From assembly GCA_037783415.1 (NCBI GenBank), contig JAZGTN010000192.1:1922001-1986000 (forward strand): DNA of 64,000 nt, in the 5' to 3' direction. The position numbers and the translations under genes were made by a program. The notes below the pieces were generated by a model. It searched no databases, was not told the origin of the DNA, and saw only the letters and a program-made list of their open reading frames with translations. This stretch comes from Leptasterias polaris. Lineage: Eukaryota > Echinodermata > Asteroidea > Forcipulatida > Asteriidae. This document shows positions 22,197-34,101 of this stretch, in pieces (within the stretch, counting starts at the first letter, position 1; every line of letters starts with the position of its first letter).

Positions 22197-23087
22197 ATCA
22201 CCAGGTCCATCCGGAACCACACTTTGCAGTCCATATGCCATGCCGAGGAGGTAAATGACATAAGCATGCTGGACCGCGGAGAAAGGGACTTACTGGCGCG
22301 TCAGATTATCGTGGACGACAAACGCAAGTTCCTGTACTGCTACGTGCCGAAGGTGGCGTGCTCCAACTGGAAGCGCGTCATCAAGTTCATGCAGGGGACC
22401 ATCGACGACATTGGTACCAAGATAAAGATGGACCACAAGAACGGCCTGGTCTTTTTGGACAGCTTCTCCGAGGAGGAGATCAGCTATAGAATTAAGAATT
22501 ACTACAAATTCATGTTCGTCCGCAATCCAATGGAACGATTGCTCTCCGCTTATAGGAACAAGTTCGGAGAGGTGGCTCTCAGCCAATACAAAGACAGATA
22601 CGCGGCTAGAATTATACACCGCTACAGGGGGAAATGGGATGGGAGGAGCAACAACATTACTTTAGAAGAGTTTATAAGATTCGTGCTTGATACTCGGATT
22701 AAGACCATGGACCAGCACTGGAAGCCCATGTATCTGCTATGCCATCCATGTGCCGTGCAGTATGACTTTGTGGGCTCGTTTGAGCAGCTGAACGAAGACG
22801 CCGATTACGTGCTGGACAAGATCAAGGGGGACACCGGAGCGTACTTCCCGCGCCGGCAGGATTGGTATAATCCGACCACCGAGGAGAAAATGCAGAACCT
22901 CATAAAGGACGTCGACCCCGTGTACATACAACAGTTCGTGGACAAGTTCATTTTGGACTTCATTACTTTTGGATATGCGCCGCCAAAGCAGTACTACTTA
23001 AAACACAACCAACCTGAGAATGAGTCTGAGGAGGACGACCTCGAGATTGATAATGATGTGATACCCAGGGGGAGCGATCACTCATAG
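22197..23087 (+). CDS. CHST14-like carbohydrate 4-O-sulfotransferase, catalytic exon 2
   Basis: Encodes residues 139-434 of a Golgi sulfotransferase (Sulfotransfer_2 family) that moves sulfate from PAPS to the 4-position of GalNAc in dermatan/chondroitin chains. The 5'-phosphosulfate loop PKVACSNWKR lies at about residues 189-198 and the 3'-phosphate motif VRNPMERLLSAYRNKFGE starts near 246. DQHW (310-313), CHPCAVQYDFVGSFE (320-334), FPRRQDWY (355-362) and FILDF (389-393) are family blocks. SAYRNKFGE, PCAVxYDFVG and FPxRQxWY match CHST14/D4ST1 better than CHST11-13, as I recall those sequences. The acceptor CTTTTACAG ends at 22196, and nine codons precede the first possible internal start. 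The C-terminus is an acidic, probably disordered tail (ESEEDDLEIDND) not expected in the vertebrate protein. The higher GC content stands out from the flanks. Confidence 0.92.
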   Translation: MTRSIRNHTLQSICHAEEVNDISMLDRGERDLLARQIIVDDKRKFLYCYVPKVACSNWKRVIKFMQGTIDDIGTKIKMDHKNGLVFLDSFSEEEISYRIKNYYKFMFVRNPMERLLSAYRNKFGEVALSQYKDRYAARIIHRYRGKWDGRSNNITLEEFIRFVLDTRIKTMDQHWKPMYLLCHPCAVQYDFVGSFEQLNEDADYVLDKIKGDTGAYFPRRQDWYNPTTEEKMQNLIKDVDPVYIQQFVDKFILDFITFGYAPPKQYYLKHNQPENESEEDDLEIDNDVIPRGSDHS

Positions 23088-23396
23088 CGAGGCATCCCTC
23101 CCACTCATGGGTTACAACTAAAACAAGGAGGGCACTTCTGGTCTCAGGAACTTGTTTGAAATTGACCGTGAAGCTGACATGGAAGCACCGGGGCCGGAAG
23201 CAACGTTCTACGGGTCACTTAAGTGTCAGTTGTGGGTTAATCCATGTTAAGCTAGCTAGTCTTTAACTACCGTGACTCAGAATGGAGCTTTATCTGGCCG
23301 TGACTTATATTAGTGGCGTCGCATGGATTATGATTGAACAATCCCTTCGCCTGGCCAGTAGTGCTATAAACTCGGCGGCTTCAGTCTCTGGCAATG
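23088..23396 (+). other. Proximal 3' UTR of the sulfotransferase gene
   Basis: Sequence directly after the TAG stop. No AATAAA is seen within it, so the transcript probably continues into or past the MITE at 23397-23720. Confidence 0.4.
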
Positions 23397-23720
23397 GACC
23401 ATGTAACCTGTGACGTCACATGTTTACAAAAAGAGCCACTGAGCCTGGACTTCCTGCAGGCACAATTTGTACACACACAATGGAAGAAAACATTACATCT
23501 TTCAATTCTTGGAGATTGCACTGTACAATTGTTTTTATCAACTTTTGATATGAAGAAAGCGGGGCACACCCGATCAACTAATGTACAGCTGTTACTTTTA
23601 TAACTCTTGAATTTATGATACACAATTTTATATGACCAGTGTTGTAGTATCTTGTGTGCCAGATAATGCCCTGGAATGTACAAGATCACTCTTTTTGTAA
23701 ACAAGGGTTTACATGGTCTA
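23397..23720. repeat. GACCATGT-family MITE, probably in the 3' UTR
   Basis: Ends GACCATGTAACCTGTGACG and GTAAACAAGGGTTTACATGGTC are inverted. The interior matches 16821-17153 in the same orientation. It begins 310 bp after the sulfotransferase stop codon. Confidence 0.8.
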
Positions 23721-25714
23721 TGGTTTGCGAGAAACGACGGTAGAATGTTTCCATGGATTCAAGAATCCTCTACTACTGCTGCCTTAACCTTCCAAATGTA
23801 TCCAAAGAGATTTTCCTTTCATTTCAAGATGCCTCTTGTACCAAAGACGAAACAAAATGCCTTGTCGGAATCTGATTTCAGGCGTACCGTTTTAGTTTGA
23901 GGGTGGTCAGATGACGTGTAACAGCGCCCTCTCACAGCCTTTTGATTCGACCCAAGTGAATGTTACTTTATTATTGTGTTGAGCAGTGAAATAGCAGGAA
24001 GGTGCTGTTTTGTTTGCTGAGCTTTTGTGGTGCTTTGTAGTTTGGTTTAGAGTTGCAGTTTCTTTTTTGTTGTTCGTACAACGTGATTTAGCAGTTTTTA
24101 ATTAATTTGTAACAGTCATGCAGTACGAGGGATTATATTCTTGCACATTGATAGCTTTATACAACCCTAATGAGGGTGAAGTGTTGAACTTACTTACGTG
24201 CTCTAGTCTGTTATACGACCCAAACAAGGACATGGAACTCAATATCGGGATATATTCCCCTCCTTCGATACACACCGATTAAGTACTCCATACACAAAAC
24301 AGAGCCTTATTGGGGTGCACAAGTTCTCCCAAATATAGGTTGATACACTTTTTGAGAATACTCTGAATTATGCTAATACTAATAGTATTGTTGTGTATGC
24401 TCACTAACAGACACCGAATCGGGATATTATACAAAATAATAGGATTTGATTTTGATGTTAAGAAATGTTGTGTTAATTCTTCTTACTTTAAAAATGGTAT
24501 TGTGTCACATGATTCTGTCTTATTTTTGTATACATTTCAATTTCCATTAAGCTGTGAAGATTCGATGTCCGCTTAGCTGTGTTGCTTAGCAAAATCAGGT
24601 TACCAGCCAAAATGTCATGTAATGTGCAAAGGTGAGGGTCATGACTGGTTCACATTAACTCTGATTTGCAAATTAAGTTTTCAGCAACATTTGTTTTGCT
24701 TAGCATTTTTGTGAAACTGGCCTGAGGTGCTTTAGTTTCCCCTTCAAGGATTGTTAACCAGTATTGTTTATTCAGTAAAAAGTAAAGCATAAACCATTCT
24801 TTACTGTAAATGGATTTACCTTTTGTGACAAACTGTCATAATATGACGATTAAGTGGAGGATAAATATTTTATCATGACTGTCATATTATGACAGTCTTG
24901 TTGTGACGGTCACTTTGTGAGTTATAATTTGACAGTCATATTTAGACCAAGCTCATACAATGACAGTCATGTCTTAAAACCGACATGCCAGTCACGATGG
25001 TGCAAAGGTGATATTTTTTGTTATTTATATGACACATCATACTAATGTCACACAATAACTCAAAATATCCTTCCAAACATTTGTAAGGTTTCAAAATAAA
25101 AGATTATCTAAAAACCTTATTGATGTTTTGAGGAATCTAAGGTTCAACAAGACCGTTTAGTTTTAAAACAATTGACATCATCTTGGCATTAGGTTTGTGT
25201 CTTTCTGGCCGACATTTTGTTCTTATACCTCTAAAGTCTAATTACTAACAACGGCCAAGTGGAAAACAGTATTGTCCCAGCGGTATGTAGGCAAACGCAA
25301 CATCCGTTCTCAAGTAGTATGAACTACAGGTTTAAACGGAAGCACAACATGGGTTGATGACCTGCTTTTAGAATTCAAGAAAGAAAAAAGGGAACTGAAA
25401 GGTCACCTGTTGTGAAAGGTGTATATGATTATGTGATTTTCCCCCCAGTATTAAAGTTACAAATTGTAACAATTTAATTGTCAACTTATTTGTAAAGAAA
25501 GTTCGAGGTTTTCTTGGGCGGTGCACGCTTTGTGCCCGGTAACCTTTGCCCATAGTTTGACTCAGTAAACATTCTTGATCAGGAATCATCTAGATGCAAC
25601 TTGGTTTGCTTAGGCGATAGATTCAGGTATAACTCACTATTGGTAATTTATTCTTTGAGCTAACTTTGTGTAAACTAGAGTTTTTATAATAATAATACCT
25701 CAGGCTCTAACGAA
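23721..25714. other. Downstream region with degenerate TGACAGTCAT repeats
   Basis: At 24825-25000 TGTCATAATATGACG, GACTGTCATATTATGACAGTC and several GACAGTCAT copies form short palindromes. A canonical AATAAA lies at 25095-25100, about 2 kb past the sulfotransferase stop; it is the first I find and could be its poly(A) signal. Otherwise nothing is recognised. Confidence 0.35.
25095..25100 (+). terminator. Candidate poly(A) signal AATAAA
   Basis: First canonical hexamer I find downstream of the sulfotransferase stop codon. The distance (2.0 kb) is long and a GT-rich downstream element is not distinct. Confidence 0.2.
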
Positions 25715-25890
25715 TATAGACCTTATGCATTGATGTCACCAAGCCGCCATCTTAGAGGTAAACTGATGATGACACAATGGAAACGCGCTGATTTGTACGC
25801 GCGGCGCACAGGACTGGCCAATGAACATCTTCCTTTTGACCTCTAGGCGAGGGCGCCCTTCTCAAATGACGTCATATGCATAAGGTCTAT
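25715..25890. repeat. 176-bp MITE, ATAGACCTTATGCAT ends
   Basis: ATAGACCTTATGCAT at the left and ATGCATAAGGTCTAT at the right are exact inverse copies apart from a shifted base. The interior is GC-richer (CGCGCGGCGCAC) and includes AAGCCGCCATCTTAGAGG. Confidence 0.85.
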
Positions 25891-28065
25891 TGCTGCGTGT
25901 GTGAAACACTATGTGGAAGACAAAATTAGCATATTTCACGGGAAGGGTCTATTCTGATCCCAACTGTTACTATTCACTTTAAGACTGGAGAAAAGGTAGC
26001 TAAGCACATAAAGAATTGGATTACCATAATATAAGGTTACCAGCTAAAATGCAGCTAGCTCTGGGTTGGCTTTGACCTTAATGTGTCGATGAAGTACATG
26101 AGTGTGTATAAATTAGTTGTGCAATATAGCAGCCGCATGTGGCGTAAGCATAAACTGGCTTCAGCTTTGGTATCGGTTCCAAGCTGGTAAAGGCTTTTCT
26201 TTGAAGACGCCCTCTTTGGCGGGGGTTCTTTTCAAAATGGCCGACGGGGTCAGATCCGAAACTGTGGTCAGCTAGTGCTATACCTTCCTTTTACGATGTC
26301 AGAGCCGCAGTTAGTCGGCCGGCAACATACGAACTGGCCATCAGTGCAACAATAGCTTCATGTGAACACATTAAGAATAATGGTCATGTTAAATTGATCT
26401 ACGTGTACTTCTTCTGGCTTTGATGGTTTTATTCACAAACTCCTTGAATACATTCTTGTCAGCAGTGACTCTAACCCCAGGTTAAATTACAATCATGTTT
26501 TAATTAAAAGCTTTCAAAATTCATAGATACCAACTTTGACGTGTTTTTCTTGAGAATTTTCTTGAGCTAATAAGTTCAAGAAACAAAACTTTAATTTTAT
26601 ACGAAATATTTGATCGGTTTTTTATTTAGAGAGACGGAAAATAAATCAATTTATTTTTGGTGAAAGTAAGTATGATTCATATTGCTGAAAACTGTAATAA
26701 AATCGTACATGCGAATGTAATGAATTTTGTTTAATTAGGTGAATTACAATTGAATAATGTTGCTAAATAATGTTATATAACACTGTGCTGTTTATTCACA
26801 AATTTGCAATTTGATTGATTATGCCTATTAAATTGTTTAATTCCTTTGAAGTTTGTAATTGACAGTTTTTGTTTTGTTCTGAGTTTTTTGCGGTTGAAGC
26901 AAATTCTAATTAATAGTATTCTGCTGATTTGTGGTCAGACGGCATTAGTATTTAATAAAAATCATTTTAGGTAACCGTTAAGATTTGACATTGTGTGTTT
27001 TGAAGAATACATTTCCACCCTTTACAGTGTTTAAGAGATGACTAGTGTTAATTGCATCAAATAGAGATGTCATCTTTTCGACTGACGATGATGGGTTTGA
27101 AGTCAGTGATAGTGTGCACGTCTAGAATGCTGTTATTTCGTCAAGAGCGAGTCTGACTAATTTGGGACGATTCACTCGCACATGGTCATATTTCAAACGA
27201 GAATGTTTTCTCATGAAATTAAACTGACACCAAAAAGGTAAGCACTAAGATATTACATAAAAATTGTCCATTGGTTGTATGGATGGTTAACTAATTATGT
27301 ATCATACATTTCAAGAAAGCATGGGAAGAAATGCTACAAAAGAACTCTCTATTTATGACAGCAGGACTGTACAAGAACAACCGGACAACCTCGACATATT
27401 TGTGGCGGCAAAAGTTAACCACTTCAAAGAGACTAGTCGGGTATAAAAACTATACTCATAAAAACCAGTCGGCTGCAACGATGATATGTAGGCAGTTTGT
27501 TGCCCTTTATTCGAATAGCTGTGAAGTATTTAATAAATATATATAACAAATAAATAAACCTAATTTATCTTTACATCCGGAGGTTGTGAGTTCAATATTG
27601 TATAAATGTTTACTATCTGTCATCTATATCTGTGGTGCCTTTTTTCACTTTGAACGCTTGGTTTTAAATGCATGATACACAATATTGGTTTTTGGGAGAG
27701 ACTATTTATTCGATTCTTCTGGCTTTTTATAAACAAATTCCTGAGATTCCAAGCACCCAATGAAGACGCCATGCCCCATATCGAGAACCAAGTGACTTGA
27801 GAAGGAACATAAAATAGTCGGGCACCTGTGTTCATTAGTGCTGACACAGGAACGTGACCGAACATAATATGGCTGCTATCTCAATTTATTCAATACATCC
27901 GGTTCGTTTCACGAGTAATTTGGTTCCAGGAAGCTGTCCATTTTCAACGTTTCCCGTTTCCAGAAATATATTTTTGAATTATTTGTTATTAATATTACAT
28001 CAAACTATACTACTGTTCACTATGAGACTCGCACAACATTGAGGACACTTATAAAAGATACCAGT
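25891..28065. other. AT-rich intergenic sequence
   Basis: No supported exon. AAAATGGCCGACGGGGTC at 26235 starts only a 12-codon frame ending before GTCAGC, too little to call. 26400-27050 is very AT-rich. Confidence 0.3.
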
Positions 28066-28281
28066 ATATAGACGATGTGACCTCTGACGTCATTTGAAAA
28101 TCATAACATGATGCGCGCGCATGTCGCCGGGCAAAACCTTTGTGTACTTGACAGCCAGCTAGAAAGTACACGCAATATTACCATGACTACGCGTCTTTTT
28201 GCCCGGCGGAACATGACTTGGACAAAAGACTTGTCAACAGAGGGCGGTTAGAATGTAAACAGAGGTCACATCGTCTATATG
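28066..28281. repeat. 216-bp MITE, TATAGACGATGTGACCTCTG ends
   Basis: The left terminus TATAGACGATGTGACCTCTG matches the inverse right terminus CAGAGGTCACATCGTCTATA exactly. GCCGGGCAAAA and TTTTTGCCCGGC form a second inner inverted pair. Confidence 0.9.
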
Positions 28282-29122
28282 ACAAGACATTTTAAAAAAG
28301 CTAAAAGTTAATACATGGAAGTGAGTGATAGTTTCACACTCGAGTATATTTGAAACCGCGTTTGTACCATATGTTTACTTTTGTTAAATTGGGATATGGA
28401 TTACATGAATTGACAAGGGGTGGCAATGCGGAAGCCATGGTGTTGTAAACCATGGAGGTAGGTAGCTCAAACTGTCAGCAGTAACTAAACCTACATGTAT
28501 AATTTCAACAAAAGAGGGCGCTCGACACCAGCGCCGTGAACCAACTATTGATATCGCCTGCTCATGCTGTTCGTAACAAAACCCCAACAAACTTTTAAAG
28601 AAACCTATAATAGATTCTGTTTAATTAACTTTTACAGTTGTTAGACTTAAAAGAAAAAAGCTAATTTAGTTATTGCAAATTATGTATGAACATTCTGGGT
28701 ATTTTGATCACAGGATTGGTGACTGTCCAAAAGAAAAGTTTATTAGTTTCAATCTGAAAGCTGATTGATTATAAATAAAGTTCATAATATACCAGCAAAA
28801 TCTTCCAGTGAAATGATTTATTTGAAATAGTTAAAAGTAGACAAAATAGTATTTTAATTTTAGCATAGACCCCGAAAACTTCCATTGCTTATTTTAATTG
28901 CCGATATGAACGTGCTCAAAATCCCTGGCAAAACAAAAACTGTTTTTCGTTGTTTTCACACCAAAGCGGTATCACAGGATTGTGTATAGCGTGTGCGAAG
29001 CAGATATTGTGTTTGCAAAATGGAGGGCGCCCTGTGAAGTAGCAAGATCGACGTGTCAACATTAAAGGTCTCTCGGCACAAACCGTGACCTACTAATTTG
29101 ATAACCTTTTCGTAGGTTCACA
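28282..29122. other. Unassigned sequence
   Basis: No exon recognised. TTTTCGTAG at 29107-29115 could be a splice acceptor before the short frame that opens at 29123, but that frame is not protein-like. Confidence 0.25.
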
Positions 29123-29347
29123 ATGAACACCAGAGGACAGATTTTAATGTTATCATCCAAAATCAACCATGTTCTATACCTCTTGTTAAATGCTCTCTTT
29201 CCTTGGGGCAAAATGCTTTATTGTGCAGCAGCTATAGGTAAATATTGTTGTAGACCCTTGTCATTAAAAAAGAATGTCAATGTTCATTTAGAGAAAGAGG
29301 GACTAGACTAGTTTTCCTCCAACCTCGGTTTGGGTTTATCGATTTGT

Positions 29348-29626
29348 ATGGAAGACAGTCAACGCTGGTTGCACCATGATGGAGCTCTAATCGGTGACTC
29401 AAAGCAAGCTGTCATCATCTCTGATGTTCCGGACTTGACGGGTGTAGCCCGAGAGGTGGAAAGGGGGCATGAAGAAAACATATTGGGCGGGAGCGAGGTC
29501 TCGCTTGACACCCCACTGACGACTGACAACCTCATTCCCAAGGTTCGGAAAGATACCAGTATAGATCTTCGGTCGACACCTGTCAGAGCCAATTTAAAAG
29601 CCCGTTTACTGACCATGAAAGTTTAA
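29348..29626 (+). CDS. Unidentified coding candidate, 92 codons
   Basis: From an ATG at 29348 the frame reads about 92 residues with protein-like, low-bias composition (SDVPDLTGVAREVERGHEEN, SEVSLDTPLTTDNLIPKVRK) and ends in a TAA. GC content is about half, against well under 40 percent in the flanks. The frame is open back to a TAG at 29309, but I see no polypyrimidine acceptor, and the ATG context is poor. It could be the terminal exon of an unrecognised gene, a processed fragment or chance. No domain recognised. Confidence 0.3.
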   Translation: MEDSQRWLHHDGALIGDSKQAVIISDVPDLTGVAREVERGHEENILGGSEVSLDTPLTTDNLIPKVRKDTSIDLRSTPVRANLKARLLTMKV

Positions 29627-31130
29627 TGCAACGTATCACGGCCTATTAGAGAAAAACACCTTGCCTTCGGGGTAGGTTTTCTATAAAGTTTGCAAAGATT
29701 TTAAGTTTTGTCTGTCCACCGTCCTCCCCAGTTGATGTTTTTTTAAATGAAGATTTGCCTTTGAACAATCTCTTAATTTAGATGTTCAACGCACCTTTTC
29801 AGGCCTGAAATTAAGACGGAGGCCATGGCCTCTGTTATGGCCCCTGGCATTGGTGCCTCCTTCAAAAGTTTCCCATAGACTGTTTATAGTCCCCTGTGCA
29901 AAACAAAAATTGCCCTGCCCTCTCAAATATGAAATTCCAGGCCTGCCTTTTTATGTTACATTACAACGGGGAGCTTCATGATTATGAGAATAAATATTCA
30001 AATCCCACGACCGGCAGCACCCCCCCCCCCCCCCGCACTCCCTTTCGAAATATTCGAGTAATATTATAAATCGAAAGGTATTAAGTGTTTATAATATTGC
30101 TCACAAAATAACCTCAAATACTTTTACACTTGCAAATTCTGCATTTGGAAACGAATTTTGAGTCTGATTTGAAATCGTTTAATTAGTTAACTAAAAAAAC
30201 AAAACATTTGGCCACCAATGTGGTTAGGCCCCCCTAGTAGTAGTACTGTCATTGAAAACCCTGGTAAAATGTACGCCATGCATGGCTTGTAACAGAGACT
30301 GGTCCCCAGACAACTGATACGTGGTAACCCAACTTGTTAACTCAAGGAATCCTGCAGCGCCATTTTTAGTGCAGTTTTTAAGACGGTGGCAAGTAACACG
30401 TGTGTCTCTGCCAAAGACCTCTCAAAATAAGGTATGTACTTCATTCTTAACGTTTTCATTACTGCTAAAATGTAGTATACTAGTTTCTTCCCGTCGCATG
30501 CTAGCTAAAATTAACTGTAAATCCCGTACTTTGAAGTTCGGTTGGGAAACACAAAAGCCGCTGAGGAGTCGAACGACCTTGTTGTTAGTAAGTAGCATAG
30601 CGACGTCTAGCGTTGTAAAATGGCCAGTTTTGTGTGATACTTATAGCGCCCTCTATTGATCATTTATTGTCAGTTCATATATTCATCCAAGAAGGCTAAT
30701 CAAAAATAAATCATATACCTATATAATCGAAAGTTAACAAATCTCTCCAATGTGTCCCTTCGTGGTTAAACCCTAAACACCACAATACTGTCGGCGGCGG
30801 GCAAGTTTGCATTGTGGGGCAAGTTTGCATTGTGGGGCAAGTTTGCATTGTGAGGCAACACGTTGTGATGGACAATGTCCATTATTTCCTACAAACTTAT
30901 CATTTCGGCATTTAAGCAGGTTCATAACGCAGAACAGAAATCAGAATAGCATTACATGTTTTAACAAATCCAACAAACAAATTAAACAATTGCGGCATCT
31001 TCTGTTTTGAAATGTGTACAATTTTCAAAGTACAAATACTTTGTTCCAAAACTCATGCAGTGTTAGTGTCTTGAACCTATGAAATAAGTGTCAAACTTGA
31101 TTTGATATTTAGACATTTATGTGTGTCATA
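29627..31130. other. Repeat-rich unassigned sequence
   Basis: An 18-bp unit GGGCAAGTTTGCATTGTG is repeated three times in tandem at 30799-30852. A C15 run lies near 30019. A possible donor AAG|GTATGT at 30429 has no convincing exon before it. Confidence 0.35.
30799..30852. repeat. 18-bp tandem repeat, three copies
   Basis: Three exact copies of GGGCAAGTTTGCATTGTG followed by a diverged partial unit. Confidence 0.9.
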
Positions 31131-32299
31131 CCCCCCCCCCCCCACACCCCTTCACAGGCTCTTGTCTCATGCACGACTGCAATCACAAAACTTGCAATGT
31201 GCCCTGTCTGTATCCTCTTTGGTGTAACATGTTTATTGGGGCAATGTCTTAAATGTTTGATGTGGTGCACGCTTTCACGCGGTTATAAATGTTCTCGCGA
31301 TATTGCTGGCTCCTGACTTATGGGTCTGTAGTCGCGAGAGCAGTATAGTCTTGCACGGAGCAGTAATCTCACAAGAGAATAGACGCGAGAGAGCCAGTAC
31401 GCTATCACCGCGACAAACATTGTGAAATTAAGAGCATCTATATATAAAAACACAGCATCAGCTGCATGTTTTTTTTAGTTCCACATTATTTCCAATGTCC
31501 AACTTCTCTTTAGAGCCAATATCAACAAAATTTTCAGGGGTGGTGCGATGCATGTAATTTTAATTTGGCACCTTCTGTAAAAACTTTAAGAAGCTGTGAT
31601 GAACTTTAAACATCATCGAACGCGAATTTACTACTAGTTTGCCCACTCATGGAGCAAGGAATGACCTACTGTGTGACACCATCCAAAAGGTCAAAGGTAT
31701 AATTACCTACAGCTCCCTTGGCCCATGGATAATGCCAGTTACAGCCTTTCAAACCATTTTGCAAAGTTCCTACTGCGCCTTGCAGGCCATGTATCAAGTT
31801 TTAGCGTACTATTGCTATAGTTAAACCCAAATTTACATATCAGCGAGCCTTTGTGTGAGTTTGTGCAGCTTTCATAAGAAACAGATAATTGACGCACTTT
31901 GAGGTGCGTTGAAGCGTACACATGCACCTGACCGTAAATCAGCCCTTCGACACAAATGGGTTTGTAATACTGATGGCTCATAATAGATAAACACTTGATT
32001 TGATATAGGGCATGGTGTACCCCCCCCCCCCCCCCCCCCATTGGTGTCTTCATTGTGTACTTGACTCAGGAATTCTATAGGATTTTAGGTGGGGGATACT
32101 TCTTGAGGAATTCAGTGTGTTAAAGAAGAGAACATTTGGGGAGGGGGGATACCCTGGGTCCTATATCAGGCATGGTGTATACATAAAGACAGGGGACCAG
32201 CTTACATATCTCTATGAGAACATGATTTTTGTGCACAGTCAAAAACAAGCATGTGAATGTGTGTGCTTACAGTTGTGTGGTTCCGGAGGCTCGTTTTCT
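31131..32299. other. Unassigned sequence with C homopolymers
   Basis: C runs at about 31131-31143 and 32020-32039. Around 31290-31410, CTCGCGATATTGCTGGCTC is mirrored by GAGCCAGTACGCTATCACC, a weak foldback. No gene seen. Confidence 0.3.
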
Positions 32300-33956
32300 T
32301 GTAAACAATTGGTCTGTACACAGACCCTACCTTGGCGGCCATTGTATTGCATAGGCCCATTTCGAAACCATGGCTTGGACTTGGACTTGGGCTTAGGCTT
32401 AGGCTCTGTCAGTTAGTTTTAAAAATGTGCTCTTTTCTTACAGGGCTTCAATCAGATGGATGAAGCCTAAGCCGCAAGGGCCCATAGAGTGTGTTGAGTA
32501 GGCCTACAGCGACACACTGACAACATTATCAGATTTTGGTCAAATATCAAGCATGTAACTTCGAATACGAAAGTATGGGTATTTTTAAAGTCAAGTATTG
32601 AGTACTGCTTTTGTGTACAAGTACTCTGCTAGCTAAGTACGAGCACCATTACCTTCAAAATGGTACTTGAGTAGTATGCCAATAGTACTTGAGTATGAGT
32701 ATCAATTACAAGTACTACAACACTCATTGTACCAGACATAATTCAGAACTTGCATGTTACTGGAATGATATGAATGTATACAAATTAGACCAGACCCTAC
32801 GCAGACCCTACCTAGGCGGCCATTGCATTGGGTTGAGTGTGAGTAGTACAGTGACTCACTGGCACCCAACCAATGTTTGGTTGAGTATCAAGTGAGTGAC
32901 TTCGAGTAGGAGTATGAGTAAGCCTATGTGTCATTTTTAAGTTGAGTATTGAGAACTGACTTTGAGTACAAGTGCTTTGCTAGTTGAGTATGAGTACTAG
33001 TTATTTCAAAATAGTACTCGAGTAGTACTTGAATAGCACCTGAGTATGAGTATCAATTACGAGTACTACAACACTCATTGTACCAGACATAATTCAGAAC
33101 TTGCATGTTACTGGAATGATATGAATGTATACAAATTAGACCAGACCCTACGCAGACCCTACCTAGGCGGCCATTGCATTGGGTAGTGTGAGTAGTACAG
33201 CGACTCACTGGCACGTTACCAATTTTTGGTTGAGTATCAAGTGAGTGACTTCGAGTTGGAGTATGAGTACGAGTTATTTTTAAGTTGAGTATTGAGAACT
33301 GACTTTGAGTACAAGTGCTTTGCTAGTTGAGTATGAGTACTAGTTCTTTCAAAATAGTACTCGAGTAGTACTTGAATAGCACCTCAGTATGAGTATCGAG
33401 TACAAGTACTACAACACTCATTGTACTTGACATTATTCAAAAATGTAAACAAATATTCCTGTCTGTATAAACTAGTGCTGACCCTACACAGACCCAACTC
33501 AGGCGACCATTTGCATTGCTTAGTTACTTAGTGTGAGTAGATCCATTGGTTGATGAGATCCAATGACATCATGATTCAAATTTCACTCTGAAAAGTCAGT
33601 TATAAACCCTCAGAATCCCCGTACAAAACTGTAGAGACCCATTTTTCTCAGAATGATGTCATCAGATGTTTTTGATATTGAAAAATGTTGCACTGGGAGG
33701 GTGTCCAATTCAATGTCAATTTACACCATTTTAACATGAGGCTAAGAGACTTTTTCCCAACTCACATGAGGACTGTATCTAGTGGAAAATGAGTACATCA
33801 CAATTGCTCATTTTTCTTCCTCTTTAAGTTAACTGTGAATACTACTCGTACGAGTATGAGTACCATTTCCTTCAAAATGGTACTCGAGTAACACTTGAAT
33901 ACAGAATAGTGCTTGAGTATGAGTATCAATAATACGAGTACTATCAATACTCACTG
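32300..33956. repeat. ~350-bp satellite-like tandem array, degenerate
   Basis: CACTCATTGTAC recurs at 32721, 33072 and 33415, spacing ~351 and ~343 bp. Each unit contains AGACCCTAC, GGCGGCCATTGCATTG, GTGACTTCGAGT and many GAGTATGAGTAC/GAGTACTTG words. The last unit is invaded by the MITE at 33959 and by the foldback element at 34102. A fragment of the unit (TACTTGACATTATTTCAAAT) resumes at 36611. Confidence 0.85.
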
Positions 33957-33958
33957 TA

Positions 33959-34090
33959 CACTGCAAAAACTGGGATGTTTAAATTGACACCATGGGTGTT
34001 AAACTAGCACCAATGTAAGTGTGTTGGCAGAAATTAGTGTTGTTTTAACACCCCATGGTGTCAATTTTGTACACCCCAGTTTTTGCAGTG
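33959..34090. mobile_element. 132-bp TA-flanked MITE, CACTGCAAAAACTGGG ends
   Basis: CACTGCAAAAACTGGG at the left, CCCAGTTTTTGCAGTG at the right, exact inverse copies. TA flanks both ends (33957-33958 and 34091-34092). The inner arms TTGACACCATGGGTGTTAAA and TTAACACCCCATGGTGTCAA also pair. A TA target duplication fits Tc1/mariner-like mobilisation; the assignment is inference. Confidence 0.85.
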
Positions 34091-34095
34091 TAGCC

Positions 34096-34101
34096 TACTT
34101 G
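34096..34101 (+). repeat. Left target-site copy TACTTG
   Basis: TACTTG immediately before the 2.5-kb foldback element, repeated at 36611-36616. The uninterrupted satellite unit at 33424 carries a single TACTTGACATT, as expected of the empty site. Confidence 0.8.

Noticed and set aside
26220..26285. Possible start codon AAAATGGCCGACGGGG
   Set aside because: Only 12 codons before a stop and no clear splice donor; too little evidence.
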